A DNA stretch of 12,212 bases, taken from positions 1-12,212 of the forward strand of contig JAFTXB010000012.1 of NCBI GenBank assembly GCA_017461825.1. The letters run 5' to 3'. Each line of letters begins with the position of its first letter. Position 1 is the first letter of the stretch. This document shows positions 1-6,971 of this stretch, in pieces. The DNA is from Clostridia bacterium (GTDB lineage Bacteria; Bacillota; Clostridia; Oscillospirales; CAG-272). Below the pieces are notes generated by a model that saw only the letters and a program-made list of their open reading frames with translations, searched no databases and was not told the DNA's origin. The translations under genes and the position numbers were made by a program.

Positions 1-32
1 AATCCCACTTGAAAATAATGGTTATTGTATAT

Positions 33-61
33 AGTATATCACATATACCTTAATATTGCAA
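33..61 (-). promoter_or_regulatory. Sigma-A-type promoter facing out of the window
   Basis: On the minus strand the sequence reads TTGCAA, a 17-bp spacer, then TATACT. This is four of six consensus bases at -35 and five of six at -10, with ideal spacing. Transcription would start near position 26 and run leftwards out of the window, so the gene it serves is not visible. The surrounding 1-240 stretch is AT-rich and I see no coding potential in it. The call rests on the promoter match alone. Confidence 0.45.
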
Positions 62-249
62 CATACCAAACGATATTTTTAGCAAACCTGACAACATTTT
101 TCGCAAGCTTTTGTAATCTCTAAAATTTTTTGAAAGTGTTTAATAGCAATCTTAATAGCAAAACAAAAGATTCTTTGCTCTCAATCGATGAGCGATGCAT
201 TACAAAGATTGCACCACTAAGCGACTATGCTTCGCAAACCAAAGCAAAA

Positions 250-283
250 AAGGACGGAACTCCAATCATGGAAATCCGTCCTT
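250..283 (-). terminator. Bidirectional rho-independent terminator of typA
   Basis: A 9-bp perfect stem (AAGGACGGA at 250-258, TCCGTCCTT at 275-283) encloses a 16-nt loop, and TCCA/TGGA inside the loop can pair as well. Read on the minus strand the stem runs straight into six T residues (245-250), a strong intrinsic terminator about 130 nt beyond the typA stop. Read on the plus strand it is followed by a weaker T-rich tail at 286-300, so it may work both ways. Confidence 0.75.
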
Positions 284-300
284 CTGTTTTGCTATTTTTT

Positions 301-401
301 TGTTAGCGATGAAATTGTACTTGTTAGCGATGAAATTAAACATCGCCTTTTTTTAACAAAATCTCGTTAGTGATGAAATAATGCTTGTTAGCGATGAAAT
401 T
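301..401. repeat. Four copies of a 16-bp repeat in the typA 3' region
   Basis: The unit TGTTAGCGATGAAATT occurs exactly at 301-316, 322-337 and 386-401, with a degenerate copy at 365-380. Units within each pair are spaced 21 bp, and the two pairs lie 64 bp apart. Between the pairs, GCGATG (327-332) and CATCGC (341-346) form a hairpin followed by seven T residues, which resembles a plus-strand terminator although no plus-strand gene precedes it. The array lies between the typA stop codon and the typA terminator, so it should be transcribed as part of the typA 3' untranslated region. Its function is unknown. Confidence 0.7.
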
Positions 402-413
402 AGACCGTTACAA

Positions 414-2273
414 TCACTTTTTCTGCGCTTCCATTGCGCGGCGCCTTTTCATCATTTCCTTCATGCGAGTCTCGGTGTTGAGGATCTTCTTGCGCAGGCG
501 GATCGACTTGGGCGTGACCTCAATGAGATCGTCGTCGGTGATATATTCAAGCGCTTCCTCAAGGGTAAAGATCTTTGCGGGAGTAAGCAACAGCTTTTCG
601 TCGGCTCCAGCCGAGCGAATGGCGGTAAGCTGCTTTTTCTGGCAGGGGTTGACGGCAATATCATCGTTCTTGGGGTTCTCTCCAACGATCATTCCCTCAT
701 ATACTTGTGTCTGAGGACCGACAAAGAGCTGTCCGCGCTCCTGCGTCTTATACAAACCGTAACGCGTGGTCTCTCCGTCGTTGGACGCGATAAGCGAGCC
801 GGTAAACTTCATTGCGATCTCTCCGCGGTAGGGTGCGTAGCCGTCAAAAATGGTGTTAATAACACCCTCGCCGTGGGTTGCGGTGAGAAATTCCGAGCGG
901 TAACCGAACAGGCAACGTGCGGGAATCGAATACTCGATACGGGTGCGTGATCCGATGGGGCTCATCGAAAGAAGATCGCCCTTTCTCTGCCCCAGCTTTT
1001 CCACTACCACGCCGACGTAATCCATGGGAACATCAAGCGTGACACGTTCCATCGGCTCGTGCTTCACGCCGTCGATCTCCTTGTAAAGCACTCGGGGATT
1101 GGAGCAAGCAAGCTCAAAACCCTCGCGGCGCATGGTCTCCAGCAGAATGGAAAGGTGCATCTCTCCTCTGCCAGCCACGCGGAACTCGTCGGTAGTGTCA
1201 CCGTCGGAAACGCGCAAGGATACATCCTTTAAAAGCTCATGGTAAAGTCTGTCGCGGATCTGACGCGAGGTGACAAATTTTCCTTCTTTACCCGCCAAGG
1301 GGCTGTTGTTGACCATAAAGGTCATCTCCATGGTGGGCTCGGAAACCTTTACAAATTCAAGCGGGGTGGGATTGGAAACCGCTGTCAGCGTATCTCCAAT
1401 GGTTATATCTCCCGCACCCGAGAAGCATACGATATCGCCCACGGTTGCATTCTCCACGGGCTTGCGTACCAATCCATCGATCTGATAAAGTGAGACGATC
1501 TTGGTTTTTTTAAAGGTATCGGGATTGTGATAGTTGCAGACAGCAACCTCTTGTCCAACGCGGATGCTACCGCGCTCGATGCGTCCGATGCCGATACGTC
1601 CAACGTAATCGTTGTAGTCGATGGAAGAGACCAACAATTGCAGATCTCCGCTCTCGTCACCGCCGGGCGCGGGCATATAACTAATAATCTTTTCGAACAA
1701 GGGGGTCAGATCAACGCCCTCCACCGAGGGATCCTCGGTTGCGGTTCCCGAGCGTCCCGAGCAGTAAAGCATTGGGCTGTCAAGCTGCTCATCGTTGGCG
1801 CCGAGATCCATCAAAAGCTCCAAAATCTCATCCTCGACCTCACCCAAACGTGCGTCGGGCTTGTCGATCTTATTGATGCAAACGATCACTCGGTGGTTCA
1901 GATCCAACGCCTTCTGCAAAACGAAACGTGTCTGAGGCATGGGGCCCTCGGCAGCGTCAACCAACAAGATAACGCCGTTTACCATTTTCAAAATACGCTC
2001 CACCTCGCCGCCAAAATCGGCGTGTCCGGGGGTGTCAATAATATTGATCTTAATGTCCTTGTAATGAACAGCGGTATTTTTGGCAAGAATGGTAATGCCG
2101 CGCTCACGCTCAAGGTCGCCTGAGTCCATCACACGTGTCACAGTCTCCTGATTGTCGCGATAGATGCCGCCTTGCTTGAGCAATCCGTCCACAAGTGTAG
2201 TCTTTCCGTGGTCAACGTGCGCAATGATGGCAATGTTTCTTAAATCTTCTCTGATCAAAGTTTTTTCCCCCAT
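414..2273 (-). CDS. typA: Ribosome-associated translational GTPase TypA/BipA
   Basis: TypA (BipA) is an EF-G-like GTPase that binds the 70S ribosome and is linked to ribosome assembly and stress or cold adaptation. The protein has 619 residues, normal for the family. It shows P-loop AHVDHGKT at 18-25, switch region RGITI at 58-62, DTPGH at 80-84 and NKID at 134-137. EF-G-like domains and a lysine-rich TypA C-terminus follow. The ATG start at 2273 lacks a good ribosome site. A TTG at 2258, preceded by GGGGGAA, would give MIREDLRN, which resembles the usual start of clostridial homologues, so the true start may be 15 nt further in. The gene stands alone: it ends in a strong terminator and is divergent from the MarR operon. 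The assignment is secure; the start is not. Confidence 0.97.
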   Translation of the reverse strand: MGEKTLIREDLRNIAIIAHVDHGKTTLVDGLLKQGGIYRDNQETVTRVMDSGDLERERGITILAKNTAVHYKDIKINIIDTPGHADFGGEVERILKMVNGVILLVDAAEGPMPQTRFVLQKALDLNHRVIVCINKIDKPDARLGEVEDEILELLMDLGANDEQLDSPMLYCSGRSGTATEDPSVEGVDLTPLFEKIISYMPAPGGDESGDLQLLVSSIDYNDYVGRIGIGRIERGSIRVGQEVAVCNYHNPDTFKKTKIVSLYQIDGLVRKPVENATVGDIVCFSGAGDITIGDTLTAVSNPTPLEFVKVSEPTMEMTFMVNNSPLAGKEGKFVTSRQIRDRLYHELLKDVSLRVSDGDTTDEFRVAGRGEMHLSILLETMRREGFELACSNPRVLYKEIDGVKHEPMERVTLDVPMDYVGVVVEKLGQRKGDLLSMSPIGSRTRIEYSIPARCLFGYRSEFLTATHGEGVINTIFDGYAPYRGEIAMKFTGSLIASNDGETTRYGLYKTQERGQLFVGPQTQVYEGMIVGENPKNDDIAVNPCQKKQLTAIRSAGADEKLLLTPAKIFTLEEALEYITDDDLIEVTPKSIRLRKKILNTETRMKEMMKRRRAMEAQKK

Positions 2274-2310
2274 TTTCGAAGTCTTTTGGCATATTTTTCA
2301 TTAACAATAT

Positions 2311-2319
2311 ATTATACCA
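2311..2319 (-). promoter_or_regulatory. Extended -10 promoter of typA
   Basis: On the minus strand TGGTATAAT gives a perfect -10 hexamer with the TGn extension that can replace a -35 box. No good -35 hexamer lies upstream; that position falls inside a hairpin (2324-2355). The transcript would start near 2304, leaving a leader of about 30 nt before the ATG. A second extended -10 (TGATATAAT, 2444-2436) lies upstream and would give a leader of about 160 nt that includes the inverted repeats. Confidence 0.55.
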
Positions 2320-2323
2320 TGAA

Positions 2324-2404
2324 GCAAAAATGCTTGCTTGCAAGAGCATTTTTGCGAAGCCGTCAATCACGCAGACGCGTGTCAACGCGTGCAGGGCGAA
2401 GCCC
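2324..2404. repeat. Cluster of three inverted repeats upstream of typA
   Basis: There are three dyads in 81 bp. The first has 10-bp arms, GCAAAAATGC at 2324-2333 and GCATTTTTGC at 2346-2355. The second is ACGCGT at 2375-2380 and again at 2385-2390 around a 4-nt loop. The third is GGGC-GAA-GCCC at 2394-2404. The segment is more GC-rich than its flanks. It looks like either an inserted dispersed palindromic repeat or a structured leader of typA. No open reading frame or T-run is associated with it. Confidence 0.55.
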
Positions 2405-2539
2405 GAATGGATTGCCTGCAAGCCATACTGCGTATATTATATCACATTTATACCGTTTCATAAAAGAATGAGAACTCACGATTTTCAACAAATTATCGGG
2501 CTCTTTTTTGTTAAAAATTACAAAGAAAGCGTTTTTCTA

Positions 2540-2568
2540 TTGACAAATCAAGAAAAATCTGTTATAAT
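2540..2568 (+). promoter_or_regulatory. Consensus sigma-A promoter of the marR-ligase operon
   Basis: TTGACA (2540-2545), a 17-bp spacer and TATAAT (2563-2568) match the housekeeping consensus exactly. Transcription should begin near 2575, leaving a leader of about 55 nt before the marR start. That leader holds three 8-bp tandem units beginning TTAAAA at 2588, 2596 and 2604, a possible operator or structural element. Such a strong promoter just ahead of a MarR gene would fit negative autoregulation. Confidence 0.9.
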
Positions 2569-2631
2569 CGTTTGGTATTAAACAATTTTAAAACCTTAAA
2601 ATCTTAAAACATGATGAAAGGAGACGGTTGA

Positions 2632-3162
2632 ATGGCATTTGAAGAAGCCCTTCCCCAATCCCCCGCAATCGACCCCACAAACGTTTGGCATGCACTGACA
2701 CAGGTGTTGGATGTCGGAAAATTCTTTCGTACCTATTGCTATCGCCCCGCACTTGAGCTTGGCTTTTCGAGCAACGAGATCGATGTCCTCCTCTCCCTGA
2801 AAGTACATCCCGAAAAGAACACGGTCAAGGCAATCAGCGAAACCGTGCATCTCTCCAAGGGAATGATCAGCCAAGCGGTGGAAAACCTAAGAAAAAAGAA
2901 GCTTGTATCGGTCGATCACAACGAAAAAGACCGCCGATCGGTGCTCATTACCCTGAGTAGCATGGCACACCCGCTTGCTGAAAAGATCCGAGTGACCTGT
3001 GTTTCTTTTGCCGAAACAATTTTAAGCGGCATTCCCGATGAACAGCTTCAAACCATGCTCGGAGCCGTAACAAAGCTCTATTCCAACAAAGAAAAAATGA
3101 AATCCTCTCCCAAGAGCGGCGAGGATAATTTGACAGGAGGGGCCGCAACCGCGGCAAACTGA
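2632..3162 (+). CDS. MarR-family transcriptional regulator
   Basis: This is a dimeric winged-helix DNA-binding repressor by family; the ligand is unknown. The 176-residue protein has the MarR core at about residues 45-115. The recognition helix is SKGMISQAVENLRKKKLV at 75-92, and the wing, with the DHNEKDRRS motif typical of the family, is at 95-103. The C-terminal tail (about 155-176) is polar, low in complexity and probably disordered. The ATG at 2632 is preceded by AAAGGAG with 8-nt spacing. Its stop lies 1 nt before the start of the acyl-CoA synthetase gene, so the two form an operon. By context it probably senses an acyl-CoA, a fatty acid or another carboxylate handled by that enzyme and represses their shared promoter; this is inference. 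Confidence 0.9.
   Translation: MAFEEALPQSPAIDPTNVWHALTQVLDVGKFFRTYCYRPALELGFSSNEIDVLLSLKVHPEKNTVKAISETVHLSKGMISQAVENLRKKKLVSVDHNEKDRRSVLITLSSMAHPLAEKIRVTCVSFAETILSGIPDEQLQTMLGAVTKLYSNKEKMKSSPKSGEDNLTGGAATAAN
3135..3155 (+). promoter_or_regulatory. Ribosome site plus hairpin at the marR/ligase junction
   Basis: The only good ribosome site for the ligase gene is AGGAGG at 3135-3140, which is 23 nt from the ATG at 3164 and normally too far. Between them GCCGC (3142-3146), loop AACC and GCGGC (3151-3155) form a perfect 5-bp GC stem. Folding it leaves about 9 nt between ribosome site and start codon, a good distance. The region is inside the marR coding sequence, so ribosomes translating marR would disturb the hairpin. 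That implies a link between translation of the two genes. Confidence 0.55.
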
Positions 3163-3163
3163 T

Positions 3164-4876
3164 ATGAATAACCGCAAGAAAACAGAAAGAAATTATACAC
3201 CGGTCGAAAGCATGCAGCATTTTGTCACCAAGCTCGCATCCTTTGGCGACCGCACCGCGTACCGTTATTTTGACCGTCAGCACAACCTGCACTCGATCAC
3301 CTACCGCAACCTGTCCGCAAAATTTACCCAGGCTGCCGCAGGCTTTACCGAGGCAGGACTGGCAGGCAAGCGCATTGCCATTATCGGTGAAACTTCGGTG
3401 GAGTGGGTTTCGGCTTATATCGGAACCATCGCAGCAGGCGGCATCGCCATTCCGATGGACCGTGAGCTTGAGCTTTCCCAGATCAAGGGCTTTTTGGAAT
3501 TTGCCGAGGCAGACGCAATCGTTTACTCGCACACTTTTAACGAAAAATTTGCCGATCTCGCCGCAACGCATCCCACCGTCACAATTCAGATCCCAATGGA
3601 TCCCGAGCGCGGCACATGGGAGCAGAATGAGAGTATTTTGCCCTTTGCAAAGCTTTTGGAAATGGGCGAGGACGCGATCAAGGCGGGCTATGTACTCCCC
3701 GAGGCAGGCGACCCCGACCGTATGACCGAAATGCTCTTTACCTCGGGCACCACGGGCACCAGCAAGTGCGTGGCTCTGAGCGAAAAGAACGTGCTCGCGG
3801 CTGTTAACGCGGCGTGCGAGAGCGTTGACTTCTCCCCCGAGGATTCGATCGTCTCGGTGCTTCCCATTCACCACACCTACGAGCTTTGTATCATGCTGGC
3901 AGGACTCAACTACGGCATGAACATCGCCATCAACGACAGTCTCAAAAAGGTACTCAAAAACTTCGCCCTCTTTAAGCCCACGGGTCTGGTTCTGGTTCCT
4001 CTGTTCGTCAGCACCATGAACAAAAAGATCTGGGAGGAAGCCAAGAAGGGCGGCAAGGATAAGGCGCTCAAGGCGCTTACAAAGGTCTCCCGCGTGATGC
4101 GTGGAGCAAAGATCGACCTGCGCTCCACCTTCTTCAGCCAAGTCACCCGTGCGTTTGGCGGCAACCTGAACAAGATCGTTTGCGGCGGTGCGGCACTCAA
4201 TCCCGAGCTGGTTGACATTTTTGCAGAGTTCGGCATTGATATTTACGAAGGCTACGGCATCACCGAATGCTCGCCTCTGATTGCGGTCAGCCCCTACTTC
4301 GCGCCCAAAAAGGCATCGGTAGGTCCTGCAGTTCCCTGCTGTGAGGTGCGCATCGATCCCGATCACCGCAACGACAAGGGCTACTACGAGGGCGAGATTC
4401 AGGTCAAGGGCGACAACGTGATGATCGGCTACTACAAAAACCCCGAGGCTACCGCGGAGGTGTTTACCGATGACGGATGGTTCTGCACGGGCGACGTCGG
4501 ATACATGGACGACGACGGATATATCTATATCACGGGGCGTAAAAAATACGTCATCATCGCCGACAACGGCAAGAACGTATTCCCCGAGGAGATCGAGGAG
4601 TATCTCAACAACGTCGACACCATTGCCGAGTCTGTTGTCATCGGACGTCAGGATTCGCTGTCGGGCGAATTGACGCTCACCGCCATCGTCTACCCTCAGA
4701 TGGATAAATTCGACAAGAACGCAGATCACGAGACCATTGAGGCAACCATCAACGCGCAGGTCAAGAAGCTCAATAAAAAGCTGGTCAGCTACAAGCAGAT
4801 CCGCCAGGTTGAGTTCCGCTACGAGCCGTTTGAAAAAACCACCTCGAAGAAGATCAAGCGCCATACCGTGAAGTAA
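3164..4876 (+). CDS. Long-chain acyl-CoA synthetase-type AMP-forming ligase
   Basis: This is an ANL-superfamily adenylating enzyme: it activates a carboxylate with ATP to an acyl-AMP and transfers it to CoA or another thiol. The 570 residues include the P-loop LFTSGTTGTSK at 191-201. The YEGYGITECSP motif is at 361-371 and GWFCTGD at 438-444, whose Asp binds ribose. The hinge GRKK is at 458-461, and a C-terminal TSKKIKR segment carries the expected catalytic lysine at about 563-564. There is no signal peptide. It is closest in style to fatty-acid CoA ligases (FadD or AMP-binding/long-chain type), but the substrate cannot be read from sequence; an acyl-ACP synthetase role is also possible. No in-frame start exists upstream of the ATG. 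It is co-transcribed with marR and ends before a converging gene. Confidence 0.92.
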   Translation: MNNRKKTERNYTPVESMQHFVTKLASFGDRTAYRYFDRQHNLHSITYRNLSAKFTQAAAGFTEAGLAGKRIAIIGETSVEWVSAYIGTIAAGGIAIPMDRELELSQIKGFLEFAEADAIVYSHTFNEKFADLAATHPTVTIQIPMDPERGTWEQNESILPFAKLLEMGEDAIKAGYVLPEAGDPDRMTEMLFTSGTTGTSKCVALSEKNVLAAVNAACESVDFSPEDSIVSVLPIHHTYELCIMLAGLNYGMNIAINDSLKKVLKNFALFKPTGLVLVPLFVSTMNKKIWEEAKKGGKDKALKALTKVSRVMRGAKIDLRSTFFSQVTRAFGGNLNKIVCGGAALNPELVDIFAEFGIDIYEGYGITECSPLIAVSPYFAPKKASVGPAVPCCEVRIDPDHRNDKGYYEGEIQVKGDNVMIGYYKNPEATAEVFTDDGWFCTGDVGYMDDDGYIYITGRKKYVIIADNGKNVFPEEIEEYLNNVDTIAESVVIGRQDSLSGELTLTAIVYPQMDKFDKNADHETIEATINAQVKKLNKKLVSYKQIRQVEFRYEPFEKTTSKKIKRHTVK

Positions 4877-4891
4877 TACAGGACGCGGATT

Positions 4892-4921
4892 CGAGGAAAC
4901 TTTTTGAAAAAAGTTTCCTCG
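4892..4921 (+). terminator. Long inverted repeat after the ligase gene
   Basis: CGAGGAAACTTTT at 4892-4904 pairs with its complement at 4909-4921 around a 4-nt loop, a perfect 13-bp stem 16 nt after the ligase stop. No T-run follows, so it is a weak candidate for intrinsic termination by the usual rule. A segment at 4927-4939 (CTTTCAAAAACTT) could pair alternatively with the first arm region. It may be a terminator, a 3'-end stabiliser or a dispersed palindrome. Confidence 0.5.
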
Positions 4922-4948
4922 AGCTCTTTCAAAAACTTCATAAAAAAG

Positions 4949-5000
4949 CAGGAGCTGTTCCAAGATCGGAGCTGCTCCTGTTTCATATTCAAATATTCAA
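4949..5000 (-). terminator. Terminator of the UroD-like gene, 52-bp direct repeat copy 1
   Basis: CAGGAGC at 4949-4955 pairs with GCTCCTG at 4974-4980, and five more inner pairs surround a 6-nt loop. On the minus strand, allowing for one intervening C, the stem is followed by six T residues (4942-4947), a good rho-independent terminator. All 52 bases are repeated identically, in the same orientation, at 6972-7023. The repeat extends past the hairpin into the end of the gene and supplies its TGA stop codon (4999-4997). Confidence 0.8.
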
Positions 5001-5968
5001 GATTCTCTTGCAAGGCGGTAGATCAGATCAAAGGCAAAATTCAGATCCTCCATGGAGCAATGATTTTGCACAAAATGGGTCGTACAACAGACCCATCGTT
5101 TTCCCTTGAGCAGTTCAAAAACGCGGCGGATCTCCGATTCCAATTTTTCCTTTGGCACGAGCCCTAAAGTGGTCTGTACGCATACACCGCCAAGAATGGC
5201 AAATTTGTCTGCGTATTTTTCAAGATAGGTATCGTAAGACATGCCCGCACTTTCCTGCCAAGGATGAAGCATATCAAGCCCCAACTCGACAAGATCGTCT
5301 GTAACAGCCTTAACGCAACCGTCCGAATGCAAGCTGACAAGCCCGCCTTTTTCATGTATATAATCAATAACGCGCTTTAGATTTGGCTTTATCAGCTCGC
5401 GCCACAGCTCGGGACTAAACATCAGCTCACGCTGCGAACCCCAATCGTCCGAAATATGGATGCAGTCTATTTTAAGCTCCATACAACAGTCAACAAAGCC
5501 GCAAAGCCACTCTGTCTGTCTCGAATAAAGCTCCGCGATCTCCTCTCGGTATAACAATAAATACATCAAGTGATTCTCAATCCCAAAGACACTGTTGAAA
5601 AATTCAAAGAAGCCGGGCGTTTGCACGTAACAGAACCGATCGCGTTTTCTGTGATGCTCAAGTGCTTTTTGAACGTCTGCCCAATTTCGCTCCGAAGCAG
5701 CAAAAAAGAACGGCTCCTCTAACAAAGCATCCGGAGTCAGCTCCTCATACTGGTTTTTCAATTGCTGCAAATAACTCCTGCTTTTGAACGGAACCGGTGC
5801 CCCAAATATATGCGCGGCATCAAACTCATATTTATCCTCAAAAGCCTCTACAGAACCGTACTGTTCGCTGATCTCATCCTTGAGGTTTGCTCTTACCCAG
5901 CCGTATATCGGGGTTCTATCCGTCTTTTCACCTTTGATTGCCTTAAATACCCTTTCTCTTGACGTCAT
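4997..5968 (-). CDS. Uroporphyrinogen decarboxylase/MtaA-like protein (UROD family)
   Basis: The 323-residue protein has the fold signature of the UROD family. It opens with TSRERVFKAIKGEKTDRTP, and has ISDDWGSQ at 172-179, the strand motif SLHSDG at 212-217 and ILGGVCVQTTL at 258-268. Members like this in anaerobic Clostridia resemble corrinoid-dependent methyltransferase components (MtaA/CmuA type) more than the heme enzyme. No corrinoid-binding partner is encoded nearby, and the methyl donor is unknown. The ATG has an excellent ribosome site (GGAGGAG, 5-nt spacing). It is divergent from an AraC-type activator with overlapping promoters, so that regulator probably controls it. The gene is AT-richer than ddl and the ligase. 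A heme biosynthesis role is unlikely, since no other heme gene is present, but it cannot be excluded. Confidence 0.82.
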   Translation of the reverse strand: MTSRERVFKAIKGEKTDRTPIYGWVRANLKDEISEQYGSVEAFEDKYEFDAAHIFGAPVPFKSRSYLQQLKNQYEELTPDALLEEPFFFAASERNWADVQKALEHHRKRDRFCYVQTPGFFEFFNSVFGIENHLMYLLLYREEIAELYSRQTEWLCGFVDCCMELKIDCIHISDDWGSQRELMFSPELWRELIKPNLKRVIDYIHEKGGLVSLHSDGCVKAVTDDLVELGLDMLHPWQESAGMSYDTYLEKYADKFAILGGVCVQTTLGLVPKEKLESEIRRVFELLKGKRWVCCTTHFVQNHCSMEDLNFAFDLIYRLARES

Positions 5969-5997
5969 AATAACTCCTCCTTTTTTGCCTTATGCTA

Positions 5998-6035
5998 TTG
6001 ACTTTTATTATATCACATGATATAATGATTATCAA
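5998..6035. promoter_or_regulatory. Overlapping divergent promoters in a palindrome
   Basis: Plus strand: TTGACT (5998-6003), 17 bp, TATAAT (6021-6026), towards araC. Minus strand: TTGATA (6035-6030), 17 bp, TATAAT (6012-6007), towards the UroD-like gene. Each -10 box sits in the spacer of the other promoter. The two boxes are the arms of a perfect palindrome at 6007-6026 (9-bp arms, 2-bp centre). RNA polymerase cannot occupy both at once, which makes this a natural switch for the adjacent AraC-type regulator. Confidence 0.8.
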
Positions 6036-6074
6036 TAGGCATTCAGACCAATTTTGAAGGGGGATTCGCTCATT

Positions 6075-6911
6075 ATGTCCATAACCGATTTAGAAACCGC
6101 CTTGCATATGGGATCCGCTTATATCAACCGTTGCGTCGTCACATCAAAAACAAGGTATCACGCTCACAATTTCGTGGAGATCGCATACGTTGCAGAGGGC
6201 GTGGGAACGCATACAGTAAATGGGGTAGATCATCAGACCTCCAAAGGTGACGTTATTTTGATCAATTACGACATTCCACATGAATTCGTCTCAAACGGTG
6301 AGCCGCTTCTCATATACAACTGTATTTTTACGCCCGCATATTTTAATGCTACACTGAGTAAAAGCAGGGATTTTTTCGACATCACAGATCATTTTTTGTT
6401 AAGCAACCTATACACCAATCTCCCAACCGACTATATTTACGTCACGTCGCACGGAAATGATAATCATCATATTCTCAACATTTACAATCGAATGTTGCAG
6501 GAATTCACGGAAAAACAGATCGGCTACCGCGACATTATGCGCGGATACATCATTGAGTTGTTAGTCATCATTTGCAGATTAAAGCTGTCGGTTGGTTCCA
6601 ACAGAATGCAGAAAATGTTAGAAATACTGGAATATGTAAACGAACACTGCAAAGAGCCCCTAAAGCTCGAGCAACTCGCTGATTTCGCAGGCTTCAGCGC
6701 ATCGCATTTCAGACGCGTCTTCAAATCAATCACGGGAAAAAATCTAACCCAATACGTGCAAACGTTACGCGTAGAGGAAGCTTGCAGACTTTTAAAAAGC
6801 TCTTCGATGAGCGTTGAACATATCGCCGAAGAGGTTGGTTACCTTGATATGAAGCATTTCTATTCGGTCTTCAAAAGGGTAAGCGGCAAAACCCCAAAAG
6901 CGTTTCGATAA
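6075..6911 (+). CDS. AraC-family transcriptional regulator with cupin sensor domain
   Basis: The 278-residue protein has an N-terminal cupin-like ligand domain (about 15-90, with the HAH metal/ligand-type motif at 29-31 and a GDV turn at 58-60). A C-terminal pair of AraC helix-turn-helix motifs follows: LEQLADFAGFSASHFRRVFK at 198-217 and VEHIAEEVGYLDMKHFYSVF at 247-266, ending in the usual GKTPKAFR. I chose the ATG at 6075 because AAGGGGGA lies 11 nt upstream of it. An in-frame TTG at 6054 would add seven residues but has no ribosome site and would overlap this one. Such sugar- or metabolite-sensing regulators usually activate a neighbouring gene, here the divergent UroD-like gene. The inducer is unknown. 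Confidence 0.92.
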   Translation: MSITDLETALHMGSAYINRCVVTSKTRYHAHNFVEIAYVAEGVGTHTVNGVDHQTSKGDVILINYDIPHEFVSNGEPLLIYNCIFTPAYFNATLSKSRDFFDITDHFLLSNLYTNLPTDYIYVTSHGNDNHHILNIYNRMLQEFTEKQIGYRDIMRGYIIELLVIICRLKLSVGSNRMQKMLEILEYVNEHCKEPLKLEQLADFAGFSASHFRRVFKSITGKNLTQYVQTLRVEEACRLLKSSSMSVEHIAEEVGYLDMKHFYSVFKRVSGKTPKAFR

Positions 6912-6919
6912 ACGCTTTT
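6896..6919 (+). terminator. Terminator of araC-type gene, overlapping its stop codon
   Basis: AAAAGCGTTT (6896-6905) and AAACGCTTTT (6910-6919) are perfect 10-bp arms around loop CGAT. The inner GCGTTT/AAACGC stem is followed by TTTTCTC, a short intrinsic terminator. The TAA stop (6909-6911) lies in the hairpin, so the last codons double as terminator sequence. Confidence 0.55.
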
Positions 6920-6971
6920 CTCAAAAGAATCTCGTGCGTTATCGGCAACGCGACTTGGCAATATGAAAAAA

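Noticed and set aside
301..401. CRISPR array
   Set aside because: Units are only 16 bp, spacers are about 5 bp within pairs and 27 bp between them, and no cas gene is present.
381..950. A 189-codon plus-strand frame over the typA 3' end
   Set aside because: It is a shadow of typA with no ribosome site and no family resemblance.
2948..4963. A 671-codon reading frame on the minus strand opposite marR and the ligase gene
   Set aside because: It is antisense to two well-supported genes, its protein has no recognisable motif, and it has no ribosome site. It arises from codon bias of the GC-richer ligase gene.
4904..5167. Small plus-strand frame running through the terminator region
   Set aside because: Much of it is the inverted repeat, the 52-bp terminator repeat and antisense to the UroD-like gene. 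A similar start reappears at 6963 only because the repeat is duplicated.
6054..6074. TTG start for the AraC-type gene
   Set aside because: No ribosome site precedes it, and the GGGGGA motif just after it serves the ATG at 6075.
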